Below are positions 45,801 through 52,350 of a DNA stretch of 64,000 nt, in pieces. The notes under the pieces were generated by a model. That model was not told the DNA's origin. It ran no database searches and saw only the letters and a list, made by a program, of their open reading frames with translations. Every line of letters begins with the position of its first letter. Within the stretch, counting starts at the first letter, position 1. Both the position numbers and the translations under genes were made by a program. This stretch comes from Sphaerolaimus hirsutus (Eukaryota > Nematoda > Chromadorea > Monhysterida > Sphaerolaimidae), in the NCBI GenBank assembly GCA_964036195.1, contig OZ038454.1, positions 8,804,001 to 8,868,000 on the forward strand, read 5' to 3'.

Positions 45801-48800
45801 TGTCGATCAACCCAGCGCACCTTGATCAATATCTCGCCGCTAACGTTGGACTTTTCCGAGCGCGCCTGCAACGGCCACCAGCTCTCCACGCCGTTCGACG
45901 GAATGTCCTGCAATTCAAAGGGACGTTGATTAGGGAATGTTGATTATTTACGTGTAACTGTGTCAAACGAAGAGAAATTCCTTTTGCAAATTTCCAAAAC
46001 ATTACCCACTTGGTTTAGATAGATTTTGTAAATCACACATTCTCGTCCAAAACGATAAATGGAGGACTCATAATGAACTTGCACAAGTATACCATCTAAA
46101 TAGGTAGGTATACTCTAAAATCTACCCAGAATGTGATCTTTCTGTAATCGGGCGATATTTGAAAATGTGATTGCCTGCAATACGCGAAAATACATATACT
46201 CGGCGGACCACAAAGTCTGCGTCCAAAATTACCATATCATGGTGCAGAATACTTATGGGGGTCTTATTCACGATGACAAGACATCACGATGGAGTGTTTT
46301 CTCCAGCAAAATGTAAAATACGCCGTCCTCGCAATACACACTCTCATCACACACCTTCACATGAACAGTAATACAGCCCAAAAAGTCGTCGACAGCATTA
46401 TCATTGTTTGATCTGGCCGACTGGGCGACTTGTTTGAAGTAGCGGCCGAGTCCTTTAAAGCTGGCGACTTCGTTCAAATTGCACACGGCTTCCACCACGC
46501 TCGATTCATCATCGTGGTCCCTGGGTGGTTTTTAGATGATTGTCTCTTGTCGCTTGAAAGACAGGGTTAGGTATTTGTGGAGAGGGGTGTAGATTACGCA
46601 ACGTTGGCTGGGTGCCAAGTTTGTGTTTCTATGAATTTATGTCGTGTAAGCGAATTAGCGTCCAGCGACTTAGTATTTCAATTCATATGTACGTTCGTCG
46701 GTCAACTGAGCTAATTAGCTCAAGAATCAAGTTAAGTAAACGGAAATGTTGCATTTCACACATATTTTTAGGGCTCACCTAGGGTTGGCCGATGTTTTTT
46801 TTAAAACGTTTTTGATTAAAAAAACGTTTTTTTTATTAAAAAAACATGACGTCCGAAATGTTTTTTTAAAAAACATCGGCCAAAATTTTTAGTACTAAGC
46901 ACTAGATATTTTGCAAAATTTTTGCGCGCAAGCGCGCAATTTCACACACAAATTGACATTGGTGGTTGTTTTCGTTGGTTTTGTGGCATTTTTAGTATCA
47001 AAGTATCCATTTCTATGTGCTACCATGGGTTAATAAGCCGTCATATGTTGCTGTACCACCCTAAATCCTCGAATAAGACCCCAGGGGAGTTATTTTTTCG
47101 TCAGACGTTTTGGAGGGGGGAGTTATTCAAGGGGGGGACTTATTCGAGGGGGGAGTTATTATTTCCTCAGGAAACTTGGACTTAAGTCATTGTATGGATG
47201 CAGTATATTAACTCTTGCAATTCACGTATTTCACTGTCCAACAACAACAAAACTAAATTACACTGCATACACATTATGTATCTGCTGTCGCTACTATTCT
47301 TTTATAGTTTTGTATTGTATCCTTTTCATCAGAAGTAGGAGTTATTTAAGAGGGGGGAGTTATTCAAGGGGGGGAGTTAATTTTTCATCACCCCGCCAGC
47401 AGGGGGGACTTATTCAAGGGGAGTGTTATTTGAGGGGGGGTCTTATTCGAGGATTTGCGGTATATAATATTGAGGTAATGTCCTTCCATGTACCCCCACA
47501 GTGTGTAAGTTCACTCCCAAAGTAACAACCTCCTTTTATAACCGTGTTTGATCACTATTCCGTGCCAAACTTTACCTGAAGTCACGAACATTCGACTATA
47601 AGGCGATATACGGACGTATCGACAAAAAATGAATATTTTTGACTCAAATCACCACTTATAATGCTATCCCATGGCTCCACAGCCATTATATGGTCATATA
47701 TAACATTGCCACTGCCTGTTATACCTATATATGTTGACACAAGGTCATATCTGGGAGCTTTTAAAAAAACAACGTTTTTTTATTAAAAAACGTTGTTTTT
47801 TTAAACACGTTTTTTTTTAAAAAAACATTGAGTTAAAAAAAACGTTTTTTTTCCAACCCTAGGCTCACCAGTTGAAATTTTTTGACAATAAATAACACAA
47901 CATGAGGATAAGTTTTTCGGTGGCTTCTGTTGACCGGCGAATGTGTGCGTAGCCACATTCAAAGCTTTAATCAGAACGATGGGCAAGGGGCATGTGAATT
48001 TCAAGGGAGTTTGATAAAACAATGTTTGGCAACATTTAAAGTGCCGCACTCACCATATATCAATGTGGAAGCTATCTGCTTCATCATCCTCCACGATCCT
48101 GCGTGTAGGAATTTTGTTAAATAATTCACTTTGATACATATTTTTCGTCTGTGAAACACTCTCAGCCTACTTACAAATGATATGATGTATTTAAGGTGAC
48201 TTTTAAGCTGCTTAAAATCTGCAAAATTGCCTTTTCTCCAAAACGCCCAATGCGATGACCAGTTCCATAGCCTTCGCATCAAAATACAGCAAAATTCCAA
48301 TGCCAAAAATCATTGACGTGTTAAAAAAAGTAATAAATCTCAGAGAAATTCAAAATCTCGTCAAATTCAGCCACCACGACCACATACCCAACTCACAATT
48401 GAAACTTCTCATTCCACGTGGGATTCAGAGTCTTTTTCTGCACGGACGTGGCGCGCACCAACTTGGCGGGTATGCGCGACTTTTCCAAAGTCTTCTTTTG
48501 GCTCACATCCGGAGACGCACCACCCTTGGTGCCCTTTTTGCTGCGACGACGAAATGAGCCGCCGATGCGGTTGAATAGGCCGCCGCTGCGCTTCTGTGAG
48601 CGATGGAAGTGACTATTAAGGAATGCGATTAAATTGTTCTCGCACCCTGTAAAATGTCACGCGGATTTGTGAAAAAAATAGCAGAATAAAAGTTTACACC
48701 GCCGCCACATCGTCCCACGGCACCAAAGGCACTTTATCTACATAGCAGCAGCATTTCGCCATGGCGCCATTTCTCTTGGCTCTTCGCCAAAAATTTCCCA

Positions 48801-50303
48801 CTTATCTGCCTACATTATATAAATACCACTTTGGCTCACCTTGTCCTCGGTCGGCGAGCTCCTGCCCGAGTCGTTGGAGGTGTTCGACGCCTTGGCGCCG
48901 CCGTTGTTGCCCGGCGCCAGTTTCGCGTTCGTCGGCGACGTGGGCGACTGGCTCTGACTGCCGCCGCTGCCCTCCTCCAGACCTTCCCGTTTGCCTGGCA
49001 CGATGCCAAGCATGCAGAAGGGGTCGCTGAAGCCGTTCGCGTCCTTGGCGATCAGGTCGCGCGCAGATTTTATTACCGCGTTCAGCACGACTACCGGCGG
49101 CTGGGTGAGGGTATTGGGTTTGGAATATACGCGCGAGTTGTGGTGACCAGGGTTGGTTTCAGTAAAATTCTTTTTACAAAATTGTAGTAAAATTGTATAA
49201 ACATTGCATTCTATTTTATATTTTGTTCATGTTTAATTTTATTTGATTCCGAAATGTCGTTAATAAAATAAAACAAAACCATTTTACAATTTTTTTCCAC
49301 AAAAATTCGCATTTAAAAAAAAAAAATTTTATTTGCAAATTTTCCATTTCATTTTATTTTATGTTAATCGACAATTTTCCATTTTATTTTCATTTTTTCC
49401 TGAGATTTTACCAACCAAGGTGGTGGCAGAATCAATCCAACGTGTGGCAGATGGTTCCAAAGAAGGAACGGAAAAAGGAACGTTGATTAAAGGTATAGTT
49501 TCTGGGAACTGCGGTTGCTGACTGTCAGCTAAAGGGCGACATTTTAAGACGACCGACACCCAACACTGCTAATTCGGTAACGGTGTCAACGCCAAAATGC
49601 ACCTTCTCCCCCTCTGCCATCTTGGCCAGCTGGTTGTGGTCCTTCAAATCGACATTGAACGCGACGCGCGCGTACTCCGCCAGTTTGTGGTTGTCCGCGT
49701 CGTCCTGGTCGCCGCCCACCCTGTGCCGGATCGTGTACAGCACCTCCACGTACAGGTCGGCGCGCTGGAAAAACGCGTCCAAATTGGCACCAACAAAAAA
49801 AAAGCCAAGCGCCAACGGCGCCATGGCAGCATTCAAAATTTTAACAATGGGCACCAGAAAAAACGCCAAGCACCATAATGCCATTTCATCACTAATGGGG
49901 GTCACAGTTCATACACAACAAAGCGGTCACGTTTTATGCCCCCATCGATTTTTCTTAAATACATTTTCTGTACTCGGGTACTTTCAAAGACGTGAGTAGG
50001 GTACTTTTTCGATCAAAACGTAAATCCATTTACCAGTCCTCAAGTATACATAGGTATTTTTCGAGTAAACATAAACACCTTTTTAAAAGTTTTTTTTTTG
50101 TTAAAACACCTGCATCCCACGCCCCACTCACACTGGCCGTCTGCGGCGCGCTAGAAAACCTTGTCAATCTAAACGACTCCCTCTCATCCAAAAGTCTCCG
50201 TCTCTGCGCGGCCAACTCGACCAGCTGCGTGTGCTTCTCATGGTCCAGTCGTGTGGCCAGGCCGGAAAATGTCTCGAAGAAACGAGCGTCGGATTGTTGA
50301 ACC
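24812..50303 (-). CDS. BAIAP3: BAIAP3 / Munc13-4-family MUN-domain protein gene, 28 exons found
   Basis: Proteins of this family bind Ca2+ and phospholipid through C2 domains and act with SNAREs in vesicle exocytosis and dense-core vesicle traffic. My 28 exons give about 1,220 codons, near the usual length, and every junction keeps phase. C2A is encoded by 48840-49100 ([15 protein letters not shown]), 48397-48593, a 45-bp exon 48054-48098, 46355-46520 and 45821-45907. The MUN region runs from 45356-45472 to 27269-27453 ([12 protein letters not shown]). C2B is encoded by 27098-27192, 26392-26554 ([15 protein letters not shown]) and 25371-25509 ([16 protein letters not shown]). The C2B wording is closer to BAIAP3 than to UNC13D as I remember them. 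The first coding exon(s), upstream of 50303, are missing. The last exon ends either at TAA (24812-24814) or at an overlapping donor GTATGT. The gene carries many DNA elements in its introns and a globin gene on the other strand. Confidence 0.9.
24822..25009 (-). CDS. BAIAP3: BAIAP3-like exon 28 (C-terminus)
   Basis: Begins in phase 0 after GGGACTGCCCGCAG and encodes [18 protein letters not shown], like the C-terminal end of the family. It reads ATAAG then GTATGT (donor), or continues two codons to TAA at 24812-24814. Confidence 0.75.
25010..25370 (-). mobile_element. Introner-like element (nested pair) that is exactly an intron
   Basis: On the minus strand the 361-bp intron starts GTGCCAGTCCCAGACCCTG after ...GACCAG and ends GGGTCTGGGACTGCCCGCAG. 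The outer element is split by a second complete element at 25081-25272 in the opposite orientation. No intron sequence remains outside the two elements, and the exons join in phase 0 within C2B. Confidence 0.8.
25081..25272 (+). mobile_element. Inner introner-like element inserted in an older one
   Basis: Ends GGTGCCAAGCCCAGACCCTG and GGATCCGGGACTACCCCCTG; hairpin centre GGCAACCGAGTTGCC. Antisense to the host gene. Confidence 0.7.
25371..25509 (-). CDS. BAIAP3: BAIAP3-like exon 27 (C2B, second half)
   Basis: Acceptor ACCCGCAG, phase 2. It encodes [19 protein letters not shown], with the Asp pair of the third Ca2+-binding loop. Confidence 0.88.
26392..26554 (-). CDS. BAIAP3: BAIAP3-like exon 26 (C2B Ca2+ loop 1)
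   Basis: It has no internal ATG start and was found from C2 homology. It encodes [15 protein letters not shown] and ends in phase 2 at GTTAGT. Acceptor CCCCTGCAG. Phases fit both neighbours. Confidence 0.88.
26661..27001. mobile_element. G-rich foldback TIR element, copy 4
   Basis: It fills 341 bp of the 543-bp intron between exons 25 and 26. Ends TACTGTATTTTCTTGAATAA and TTCAAACAAATACAGTA. Confidence 0.65.
27098..27192 (-). CDS. BAIAP3: BAIAP3-like exon 25 (start of C2B)
   Basis: Encodes [20 protein letters not shown]. Phase 2 in, phase 1 out at GTTTGT. Confidence 0.8.
27269..27453 (-). CDS. BAIAP3: BAIAP3-like exon 24 (MUN, C-terminal part)
   Basis: Strong acceptor TTCTTCTTTCTATTCAG. Encodes [20 protein letters not shown] and [16 protein letters not shown], matching the end of MUN. 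Donor GTATGT in phase 2. Confidence 0.85.
27506..27790 (-). mobile_element. Introner-like element with mutated donor, inside intron 23
   Basis: Sense orientation. On the minus strand it starts ATGCCAGTCCCAGACCCTG after TACCAG (GT changed to AT) and ends GTGTCTGGGACTGCCCCCAG. Active sites lie outside it: donor GTAAGT 27 bp upstream and acceptor 52 bp downstream. The left arm has extra tandem CCTGTAAAAGA units. Confidence 0.65.
27818..27964 (-). CDS. BAIAP3: BAIAP3-like exon 23 (MUN)
   Basis: 49 codons in phase 0, acceptor TGCCACAG. Encodes [20 protein letters not shown]. Donor GTAAGT. Confidence 0.82.
28318..28497 (-). CDS. BAIAP3: BAIAP3-like exon 22 (MUN)
   Basis: 60 codons, phase 0 at both ends. 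Encodes [20 protein letters not shown]. Acceptor CCGTTCAG, donor GTATGA. Confidence 0.82.
28642..28818 (-). mobile_element. Introner-like element supplying a donor (intron 21)
   Basis: On the minus strand it starts GTGGCAGTCCCGCTCCCTG immediately after CCTCAG of exon 21 and ends GTGCGGGAATGCCCCTGG. About 144 bp of other sequence follow before the acceptor at 28498. Confidence 0.72.
28819..28868 (-). CDS. BAIAP3: BAIAP3-like exon 21 (50 bp)
   Basis: Small exon, acceptor ATTTTTAG, phase 1 in and phase 0 out. Encodes [16 protein letters not shown]. Confidence 0.7.
29256..29668. mobile_element. G-rich foldback TIR element, copy 5
   Basis: Ends TACCGTAAATCCTCGATTAA and TTATTCGAGGATATACGGCA, in the intron between exons 20 and 21. 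Confidence 0.7.
29848..29956 (-). CDS. BAIAP3: BAIAP3-like exon 20 (MUN)
   Basis: Encodes [20 protein letters not shown]. The donor GTGCAC in phase 1 is chosen for frame; GTAGGT four bases upstream is stronger but breaks the frame. Confidence 0.75.
30054..30153. repeat. Fragment of G-rich foldback element
   Basis: Short degenerate copy (TACCGTAAATATTTCCTCCC to GGGATAATCCGAGTGTTA) in the intron between exons 19 and 20. Confidence 0.5.
30191..30442 (-). CDS. BAIAP3: BAIAP3-like exon 19 (MUN, longest MUN exon)
   Basis: 84 codons in phase 0. Encodes [20 protein letters not shown] and [14 protein letters not shown]. Donor GTGAGT, acceptor CAAATTCAG. Confidence 0.88.
30511..30638. repeat. Long near-perfect inverted repeat (hairpin) in an intron
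   Basis: The left arm (AGTAGTGGGAGTGGGGATTA then TTTTTTGGCTTTTTCTGTGC) recurs inverted 55 bp long on the right, with a short AT-rich loop of T and A runs. Only one or two mismatches are visible. Confidence 0.85.
30650..30726 (-). mobile_element. Introner-like element, single arm
   Basis: Only one arm remains (TTGACATTTTACATGGC through CTGTCTGGGAGTGCCACC), in intron 18. Confidence 0.5.
30769..31702. mobile_element. hAT element with GGCGCC-array ends, copy 2
   Basis: Termini TAGTGATGGAAA and ATTCCATCACTA, with a perfect 8-bp target duplication GATGAGAC (30761-30768 and 31703-31710). GGCGCC arrays of about 250 and 215 bp face each other. The middle is homologous to the 22,850 copy in reverse orientation. 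It lies in intron 18 of the BAIAP3-like gene. Confidence 0.88.
31903..32017 (-). CDS. BAIAP3: BAIAP3-like exon 18
   Basis: Phase 2 in (acceptor TCGCAACAG), phase 0 out (GTAGGT). Encodes [20 protein letters not shown]. Confidence 0.85.
32100..32224 (-). CDS. BAIAP3: BAIAP3-like exon 17
   Basis: Phase 0 in (acceptor ACCGCCGCAG), phase 2 out (GTGCGT). Encodes [20 protein letters not shown]. Confidence 0.85.
32306..32362 (-). CDS. BAIAP3: BAIAP3-like exon 16 (57 bp)
   Basis: 19 codons in phase 0. Acceptor CAATTTCAG, donor GTAATT. Confidence 0.72.
32603..32654 (-). CDS. BAIAP3: BAIAP3-like exon 15 (52 bp)
   Basis: Acceptor CCTTTCCAG in phase 2. Encodes [17 protein letters not shown]. The donor GTCTGT fits phase 0. 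Confidence 0.7.
32743..32843 (-). CDS. BAIAP3: BAIAP3-like exon 14
   Basis: Acceptor ACCGTCTCAG, donor GTGCGT, phase 0 in and 2 out. Encodes [20 protein letters not shown]. Confidence 0.82.
33180..33236 (-). CDS. BAIAP3: BAIAP3-like exon 13 (57 bp)
   Basis: Encodes [19 protein letters not shown] in phase 0. Acceptor TTTTTCAG, donor GTGAGT. Confidence 0.8.
33437..33527 (-). CDS. BAIAP3: BAIAP3-like exon 12
   Basis: Acceptor TTTCCTACAG in phase 2, donor GTGGGT. Encodes [20 protein letters not shown]. Confidence 0.78.
33818..33990. repeat. Inverted repeat in intron 11
   Basis: Arms of about 65 bp: GTTGACACATGAGTGTCAAC at the left is matched by a complement ending ATTCATGTGTCAAC at the right. 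Both arms include GGCTTCACGTG or its complement. Confidence 0.6.
34017..34141 (-). CDS. BAIAP3: BAIAP3-like exon 11
   Basis: Acceptor GACCGCGCAG, donor GTTAGT in phase 2. Encodes [20 protein letters not shown]. Confidence 0.85.
34965..35088. mobile_element. Short hAT-like element made of GGCACC repeats
   Basis: Termini TAGTGATGGAAAAAGCACC and GGCACCTTTCCATCCCTA around GGCACC/GGTGCC units. The 8-bp flanks ATCACAAC and AACACTAC match at 6 of 8. Confidence 0.6.
35121..35238 (-). CDS. BAIAP3: BAIAP3-like exon 10
   Basis: Acceptor CGTTCGCAG in phase 2, donor GTGCGT. Encodes [16 protein letters not shown]. It joins exon 9 across 7.6 kb with matching phase. Confidence 0.82.
35319..35495 (-). mobile_element. 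Introner-like element, internal to intron 9
   Basis: Hairpin with an acceptor-type end (GGGACTGCCCTAAG on the minus strand) and a decayed donor-type end (GACCAGTCCCTGACCCTG). The acceptor in use lies about 80 bp downstream. Confidence 0.6.
36625..37034. mobile_element. hAT-like MITE, GGGGTCTCC family
   Basis: Termini CAGGGGTCTCCTAG and CTAGGAGACCCCTG; flanks GCCCACGC (36617-36624) and GCCCATGC (37035-37042), 7 of 8. A degenerate relative starts near 43,452. Confidence 0.75.
37241..37829. mobile_element. MITE-A with a nested MITE-P, upstream of the globin gene
   Basis: The ends match MITE-A (TATACTCCGCGGACCGCA and TTTGCGGTCAGCCGAGTATA). Removing the MITE-P at 37422-37752 leaves 258 bp, the size of an intact MITE-A. 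The CRE octamer TGACGTCA is kept at 37293-37300. It ends about 110 bp before the globin start codon. Confidence 0.8.
37422..37752. mobile_element. MITE-P, copy 3, nested in MITE-A
   Basis: Termini TACTGTATTTCTTCTAATAG and TTAAAAGAAATGTGGTA, inserted at a TA. Confidence 0.7.
37938..38057 (+). CDS. Globin gene, exon 1
   Basis: Starts MDDADARPM. Three in-frame phase-0 donors are possible: GTGAGT after 37997, GTGAAC after 38048 and GTGAGT after 38057. Confidence 0.6.
37938..41093 (+). CDS. Haem globin with long N-terminal extension, five exons
   Basis: Exons 37938-38057, 38641-38748, 39775-40019, 40299-40524 and 40956-41093; about 278 codons. The first ~120 residues are Pro/Gln/Ala-rich and outside the globin fold. 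The fold starts near [20 protein letters not shown] (A helix) and includes [15 protein letters not shown] (C-CD with Phe CD1), a distal His in THAKVFMDG (E7) and a proximal His in [10 protein letters not shown] (F8), then [17 protein letters not shown] (G-H). The E7-F8 spacing of 32 residues is like neuroglobin/cytoglobin as I recall. Both ancestral introns are kept: B12.2 (phase 2, before LLSEYPP) and G7.0 (phase 0, before DMLVAML). It is therefore likely a functional O2-binding or redox globin. The whole gene sits in intron 9 of the BAIAP3-like gene, on the opposite strand. Start at ATG 37938; AATAAA at 41349-41354. Confidence 0.88.
38290..38627. mobile_element. MITE-P-like element, copy 4, in globin intron 1
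   Basis: Termini TACCGTATTACTTCCAATAT and TTTACAGGTAATACGGTA; it ends 13 bp before exon 2. Confidence 0.65.
38641..38748 (+). CDS. Globin gene, exon 2
   Basis: 36 codons, phase 0, Pro/Ala/Gly-rich. Acceptor ACTCGCAG, donor GTAAAA. Confidence 0.68.
38789..39451. mobile_element. hAT-like element (TAGGGTTGG family) in globin intron 2
   Basis: It starts TAGGGTTTGCGC and ends TTTTTTCCAACCCTA; flanks AAAACCAC (38781-38788) and AAAACCAT (39452-39459), 7 of 8. The interior is homologous to the element at 46,780. Confidence 0.75.
39607..39774 (+). mobile_element. Introner-like element ending at the acceptor of globin intron 2
   Basis: Arms GGCAACTCTGAGAGCATGTG and CACATGCTCTCCGATCTGCC, with the family core TTTACATGGCATTTTACACG. 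Its right end (CACGCGCGCGCAG) is the acceptor of exon 3. The termini are diverged. Confidence 0.55.
39775..40019 (+). CDS. Globin gene, exon 3 (A-B helices)
   Basis: A Gln-rich linker and then the start of the fold; ends in phase 2 at GTGCGC, the B12.2 intron. Confidence 0.85.
40084..40252 (-). mobile_element. Introner-like element, antisense, in the B12.2 intron
   Basis: On the + strand it has the acceptor-type end first (GGGGCACTCCCGAACCCTG) and the donor-type end last (GTCTAGAAGTGCCACC). It is antisense to the gene and off the splice sites. Confidence 0.65.
40299..40524 (+). CDS. Globin gene, exon 4 (B-F helices, both haem His)
   Basis: Acceptor is a C13 tract followed by AG. It contains Phe CD1, E7 His and F8 His and ends in phase 0 at GTGGGT. 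Confidence 0.9.
40956..41093 (+). CDS. Globin gene, exon 5 (G-H helices)
   Basis: Acceptor CACCCGCAG, phase 0. Encodes the G and H helices to VEHYKVGGA and TGA. Confidence 0.9.
   Translation, partial: DMLVAMLDSLRQVLGPDYTKEVDAAWSKLFNVFGNVVEHYKVGGA
41349..41354 (+). promoter_or_regulatory. Poly(A) signal of the globin gene
   Basis: AATAAA 256 bp after the stop codon. Confidence 0.5.
41763..42331. mobile_element. Non-autonomous Tc1/mariner-like element
   Basis: Terminal inverted repeats of 28 bp with one mismatch (TACACTACCGTGCATAATAG at left, CTATTATGCATGGTAGTGTA at right), bounded by TA. No transposase remnant seen. Confidence 0.75.
42770..42868. repeat. (AAC)n microsatellite and GC-rich coding-like tail
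   Basis: CAACAACGA-type repeats start at the donor of exon 9. The GC-rich part, 42,735-42,820, is open in several frames (minus: [17 protein letters not shown]) but no splice model includes it in phase. Confidence 0.5.
42869..42981 (-). CDS. BAIAP3: BAIAP3-like exon 9
   Basis: Acceptor ACGGGCGCAG, phase 0. Encodes [20 protein letters not shown] and ends QQAM plus two bases at GTTTGT, which fits exon 10 at 35238. Confidence 0.8.
42982..45355. other. Intron 8 of the BAIAP3-like gene, repeats only
   Basis: It holds TCTATCTATC tracts (about 43,495-43,610) and a degenerate relative of the GGGGTCTCC hAT MITE from 43,452. Repeated ACATGTAGACCC / GGGTCTACATGT motifs at about 43,436, 43,810 and 44,133 suggest a nested TIR element spanning about 43,420-44,180. 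No exon seen. Confidence 0.4.
45356..45472 (-). CDS. BAIAP3: BAIAP3-like exon 8
   Basis: 39 codons, phase 0. Encodes [20 protein letters not shown]. Acceptor CGTCGCAG, donor GTTCCT. Confidence 0.85.
45821..45907 (-). CDS. BAIAP3: BAIAP3-like exon 7 (end of C2A)
   Basis: 29 codons, phase 0. Encodes [20 protein letters not shown]. Acceptor GAATTGCAG, donor GTGCGC. Confidence 0.88.
46195..46330. mobile_element. MITE-A, rearranged fragment
   Basis: The left end ATATACTCGGCGGACCACA matches MITE-A; an inverted inner piece (CGATGGAGTGTTTTCTCCAG) follows. It abuts the donor side of exon 6. Confidence 0.5.
46355..46520 (-). CDS. BAIAP3: BAIAP3-like exon 6 (C2A)
   Basis: Acceptor AACCACCCAG, phase 2. 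Encodes [15 protein letters not shown] and [13 protein letters not shown], highly typical of BAIAP3. Donor GTGTGT. Confidence 0.9.
46780..47861. mobile_element. hAT-like element (TAGGGTTGG family) with a nested foldback element
   Basis: It starts TAGGGTTGGCCGATG and ends TTTTCCAACCCTA, with a perfect 8-bp duplication GGCTCACC (46772-46779 and 47862-47869). The interior matches the 38,789 copy and is interrupted at 47,056-47,462. Confidence 0.85.
47056..47462. mobile_element. G-rich foldback TIR element, copy 8, nested in a hAT
   Basis: Ends ACCCTAAATCCTCGAATAAG and CTTATTCGAGGATTTGCGGT. It interrupts the hAT element and is therefore younger. Confidence 0.75.
48054..48098 (-). CDS. BAIAP3: BAIAP3-like exon 5 (45-bp microexon, C2A)
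   Basis: Acceptor CTACACGCAG, donor GTGAGT, phase 2 on both sides. Encodes [14 protein letters not shown] and completes the C2A strand between exons 4 and 6. Confidence 0.85.
48397..48593 (-). CDS. BAIAP3: BAIAP3-like exon 4 (C2A, basic insert)
   Basis: Acceptor GCTCACAG, donor GTGAGT in phase 2. It has a Lys/Arg-rich stretch ([13 protein letters not shown]), then [12 protein letters not shown] of C2A. Confidence 0.88.
48642..48666. repeat. Fragment of introner-like element
   Basis: CGCACCCTGTAAAATGTCACG lies about 50 bp upstream (gene sense) of the exon 4 acceptor. Confidence 0.4.
48840..49100 (-). CDS. BAIAP3: BAIAP3-like exon 3 (start of C2A)
   Basis: 87 codons, phase 0. Encodes [20 protein letters not shown] with the first Ca2+-loop Asp residues, then a Ser/Gly/Asn-rich insert. 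Acceptor CCTCACCCAG, donor GTGAGC. Confidence 0.92.
49148..49419. mobile_element. hAT-like MITE (CAGGGTTGG family), copy 1
   Basis: Starts CAGGGTTGGTTTCAG and ends GATTTTACCAACCAAG; flanks GTGGTGAC and GTGGTGGC, 7 of 8. Interior of ATTTTATTTTA. Confidence 0.7.
49603..49764 (-). CDS. BAIAP3: BAIAP3-like exon 2
   Basis: 54 codons, phase 0. Encodes [15 protein letters not shown], like the segment just before C2A in Munc13-4/BAIAP3. Acceptor GTTTTTCCAG, donor GTGCAT. Confidence 0.85.
49789..49893. repeat. Decayed GGCGCC hAT remnant
   Basis: GCGCCAACGGCGCCATGG and the end TTTCATCACTA identify it. Confidence 0.5.
50132..50303 (-). CDS. BAIAP3: BAIAP3-like exon 1 (first seen)
   Basis: Acceptor CCCTTCCCAG, donor GTGAGT. 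Encodes [20 protein letters not shown]. As it begins with an acceptor, at least one upstream exon with the start codon is missing. Confidence 0.8.
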
Positions 50304-50673
50304 CTGGGAAGGGGGGTTGATTTGATGGGTGAAATGGGTGGAAGGGTGTTTTTTAATGTGTACTTTTTTGTCTGTTTTTTTGTGTTTGAATTTCGGGTGT
50401 TTTAATTGACCACCCTGACTCGACTAACAATTCTGTCGCATTGTCCACGTCGATTCTGTAGGTCACTGGCATGATGCAGAAGGAATGAATAATGATCAAA
50501 TGGATGATAATATCATGAATATGTAACGGCAGAGAATGCTAAAATGAATGGAAGTTGTTGAAGACAAATACGTGAGATGGTAGGTATAAATATTTGTAAA
50601 TGGAACCTAAATCAATTAAACAAAATTTACATAAATGTGTGGATGTAAATATCACGTATTTATGCGTCTATAT
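50304..50673. other. Upstream of the first seen BAIAP3-like exon
   Basis: AT-rich with no exon recognised; presumably an intron or the 5' region of the gene. Confidence 0.3.
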
Positions 50674-51796
50674 CAGGGTTGGCAAAATCTCACAAAAAAA
50701 TAAAAATAAAATAAAAATAAAATGGAAAATTGAAGAATAAAATAAAATAAAATAAAATGGAAAATTCATAAAATAAAAATACATTTTTACTAAAATTCAA
50801 ATTTTAGTAAAATTGTACAAAAATTCAAATTTTTGTACAGTTTTAGTAAAATTTTACAAAAACTCAAGTGTCTGTAAAACCCTATAAAAAGTTTTCTATC
50901 CTGTTGCTCAAGATTTTAGCTGCCAATTTGCATAACTGGTGCCTTGTTGTTGCTTTCATTGTATTGATTGAAAAATATTTTTGCTCAAAGTTGCAAATTT
51001 TCACATCTTTTAATACATTATCACCACTAATTTATGTGATTTTCTCCTATTTTCTTTGTTCCATACTTGAAAAAGCCTATACACTGAACCCTGCAAGCCC
51101 CCCCCCCCACCCCCCAAAAGTAACAAATTTTTAGCTATCTTCCATCGGGAGGAGCAATTAGCTACATATATATCCGGCCCCTGTGAGGGTCACAAGTCTA
51201 CCGTATTTCCTCGAAATACCCTCCAGGGGGTGATTGTTTCAGCGTGAGGATTTTGAGGGAGGTTTAACGAGGGGGGGTATTTCGAGGGGGGCTTATTATT
51301 TCGCCAGAACTTTTTTGAAATTCCAGTACTAAATTGTTGTCTGTAACATACGCAGACATAGAAAAATGCAACAATAACCGCTATATATAAGAGTCTATTG
51401 ACTTATATAAGTGTGTAACACCGTTCTAACATAACGATTCATAGTTTTTAACGTGTGTTTTGCATTGGCCGAATCACAAACCGCAGGATTGTCATGTACG
51501 TTAACTGTACACTCAATTGGGGGGGGGGGGGTTTGAGGAAATATGGTACATTAAAATTTTTTGTATTCATCTGCATGCTTCTAGCGTGCACATTGTTTTA
51601 TGGCCTTGCATCCAAGATTCCGATTTTTTGTAAAATTTTTGTAAAATATTTGTAAAATGGTTTCATTTTATTTTATTAATGACATTTCAGAATAAAATAA
51701 AATAAAATGAAACATGAATAAAATTAAAATAAAATACAATTTTAATAAAAATAAAATACAATTTTAGTAAAAAGAAGTTTACTAAAACCAACCATG
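50674..51796. mobile_element. hAT-like MITE (CAGGGTTGG family), copy 2, with nested foldback element
   Basis: Starts CAGGGTTGGCAAAATC and ends TTTACTAAAACCAACCATG, with a perfect 8-bp duplication GTCTATAT (50666-50673 and 51797-51804). A foldback element interrupts it at 51,199-51,548. Confidence 0.85.
51199..51548. mobile_element. G-rich foldback TIR element, copy 9
   Basis: Ends TACCGTATTTCCTCGAAATA and GTTTGAGGAAATATGGTA; nested in the hAT-like MITE. Confidence 0.7.
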
Positions 51797-51804
51797 GTCT
51801 ATAT

Positions 51805-52350
51805 AAACAAATGGGGTAGCGAGGATAAGCATTTGCCATTCAAAGCAGTGAACTGAGATGAGAAAAAATTGTCGACACAAGCGGCAAAACGACTAAATAG
51901 AAAAATAAATTGCATGGTGAGATATGTTTATCAAGGCGAAGTATGGCATATTTAGATTACTATGTATTTAGATTACTGCTGAGAGTATGGTGTATAATAC
52001 CTTTCTGCGTGTATTTTTGGAAGAGCGCGAACAAATTTATGTTTAGCATAAAAGTAACAACTTGATGATTGTCACATGGAGACCGACCACATTTTTGTGA
52101 ACACATTCATGTAGTTACTTGAAGGCTCACCTGGACAACTCATTATTATAATTACGGATTTTATCACAGTTTACAATATTGCTCATGCGCATCTGACATG
52201 TCTACACGCTTTAGACGGGCTTTGTGGAAGGCAGTGTCCACTTTTTACGGGTATAGTCATTTCAAAAAACATCAGCATTCTCAGACGCGCGGTTCAGGCA
52301 GCTAGATGATTCATGTGTGCTGGTTTATTGAGCAGCTGGACATTTTATAG
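51805..52350. other. AT-rich DNA, nothing recognised
   Basis: No coding signal or repeat boundary found. Confidence 0.4.
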
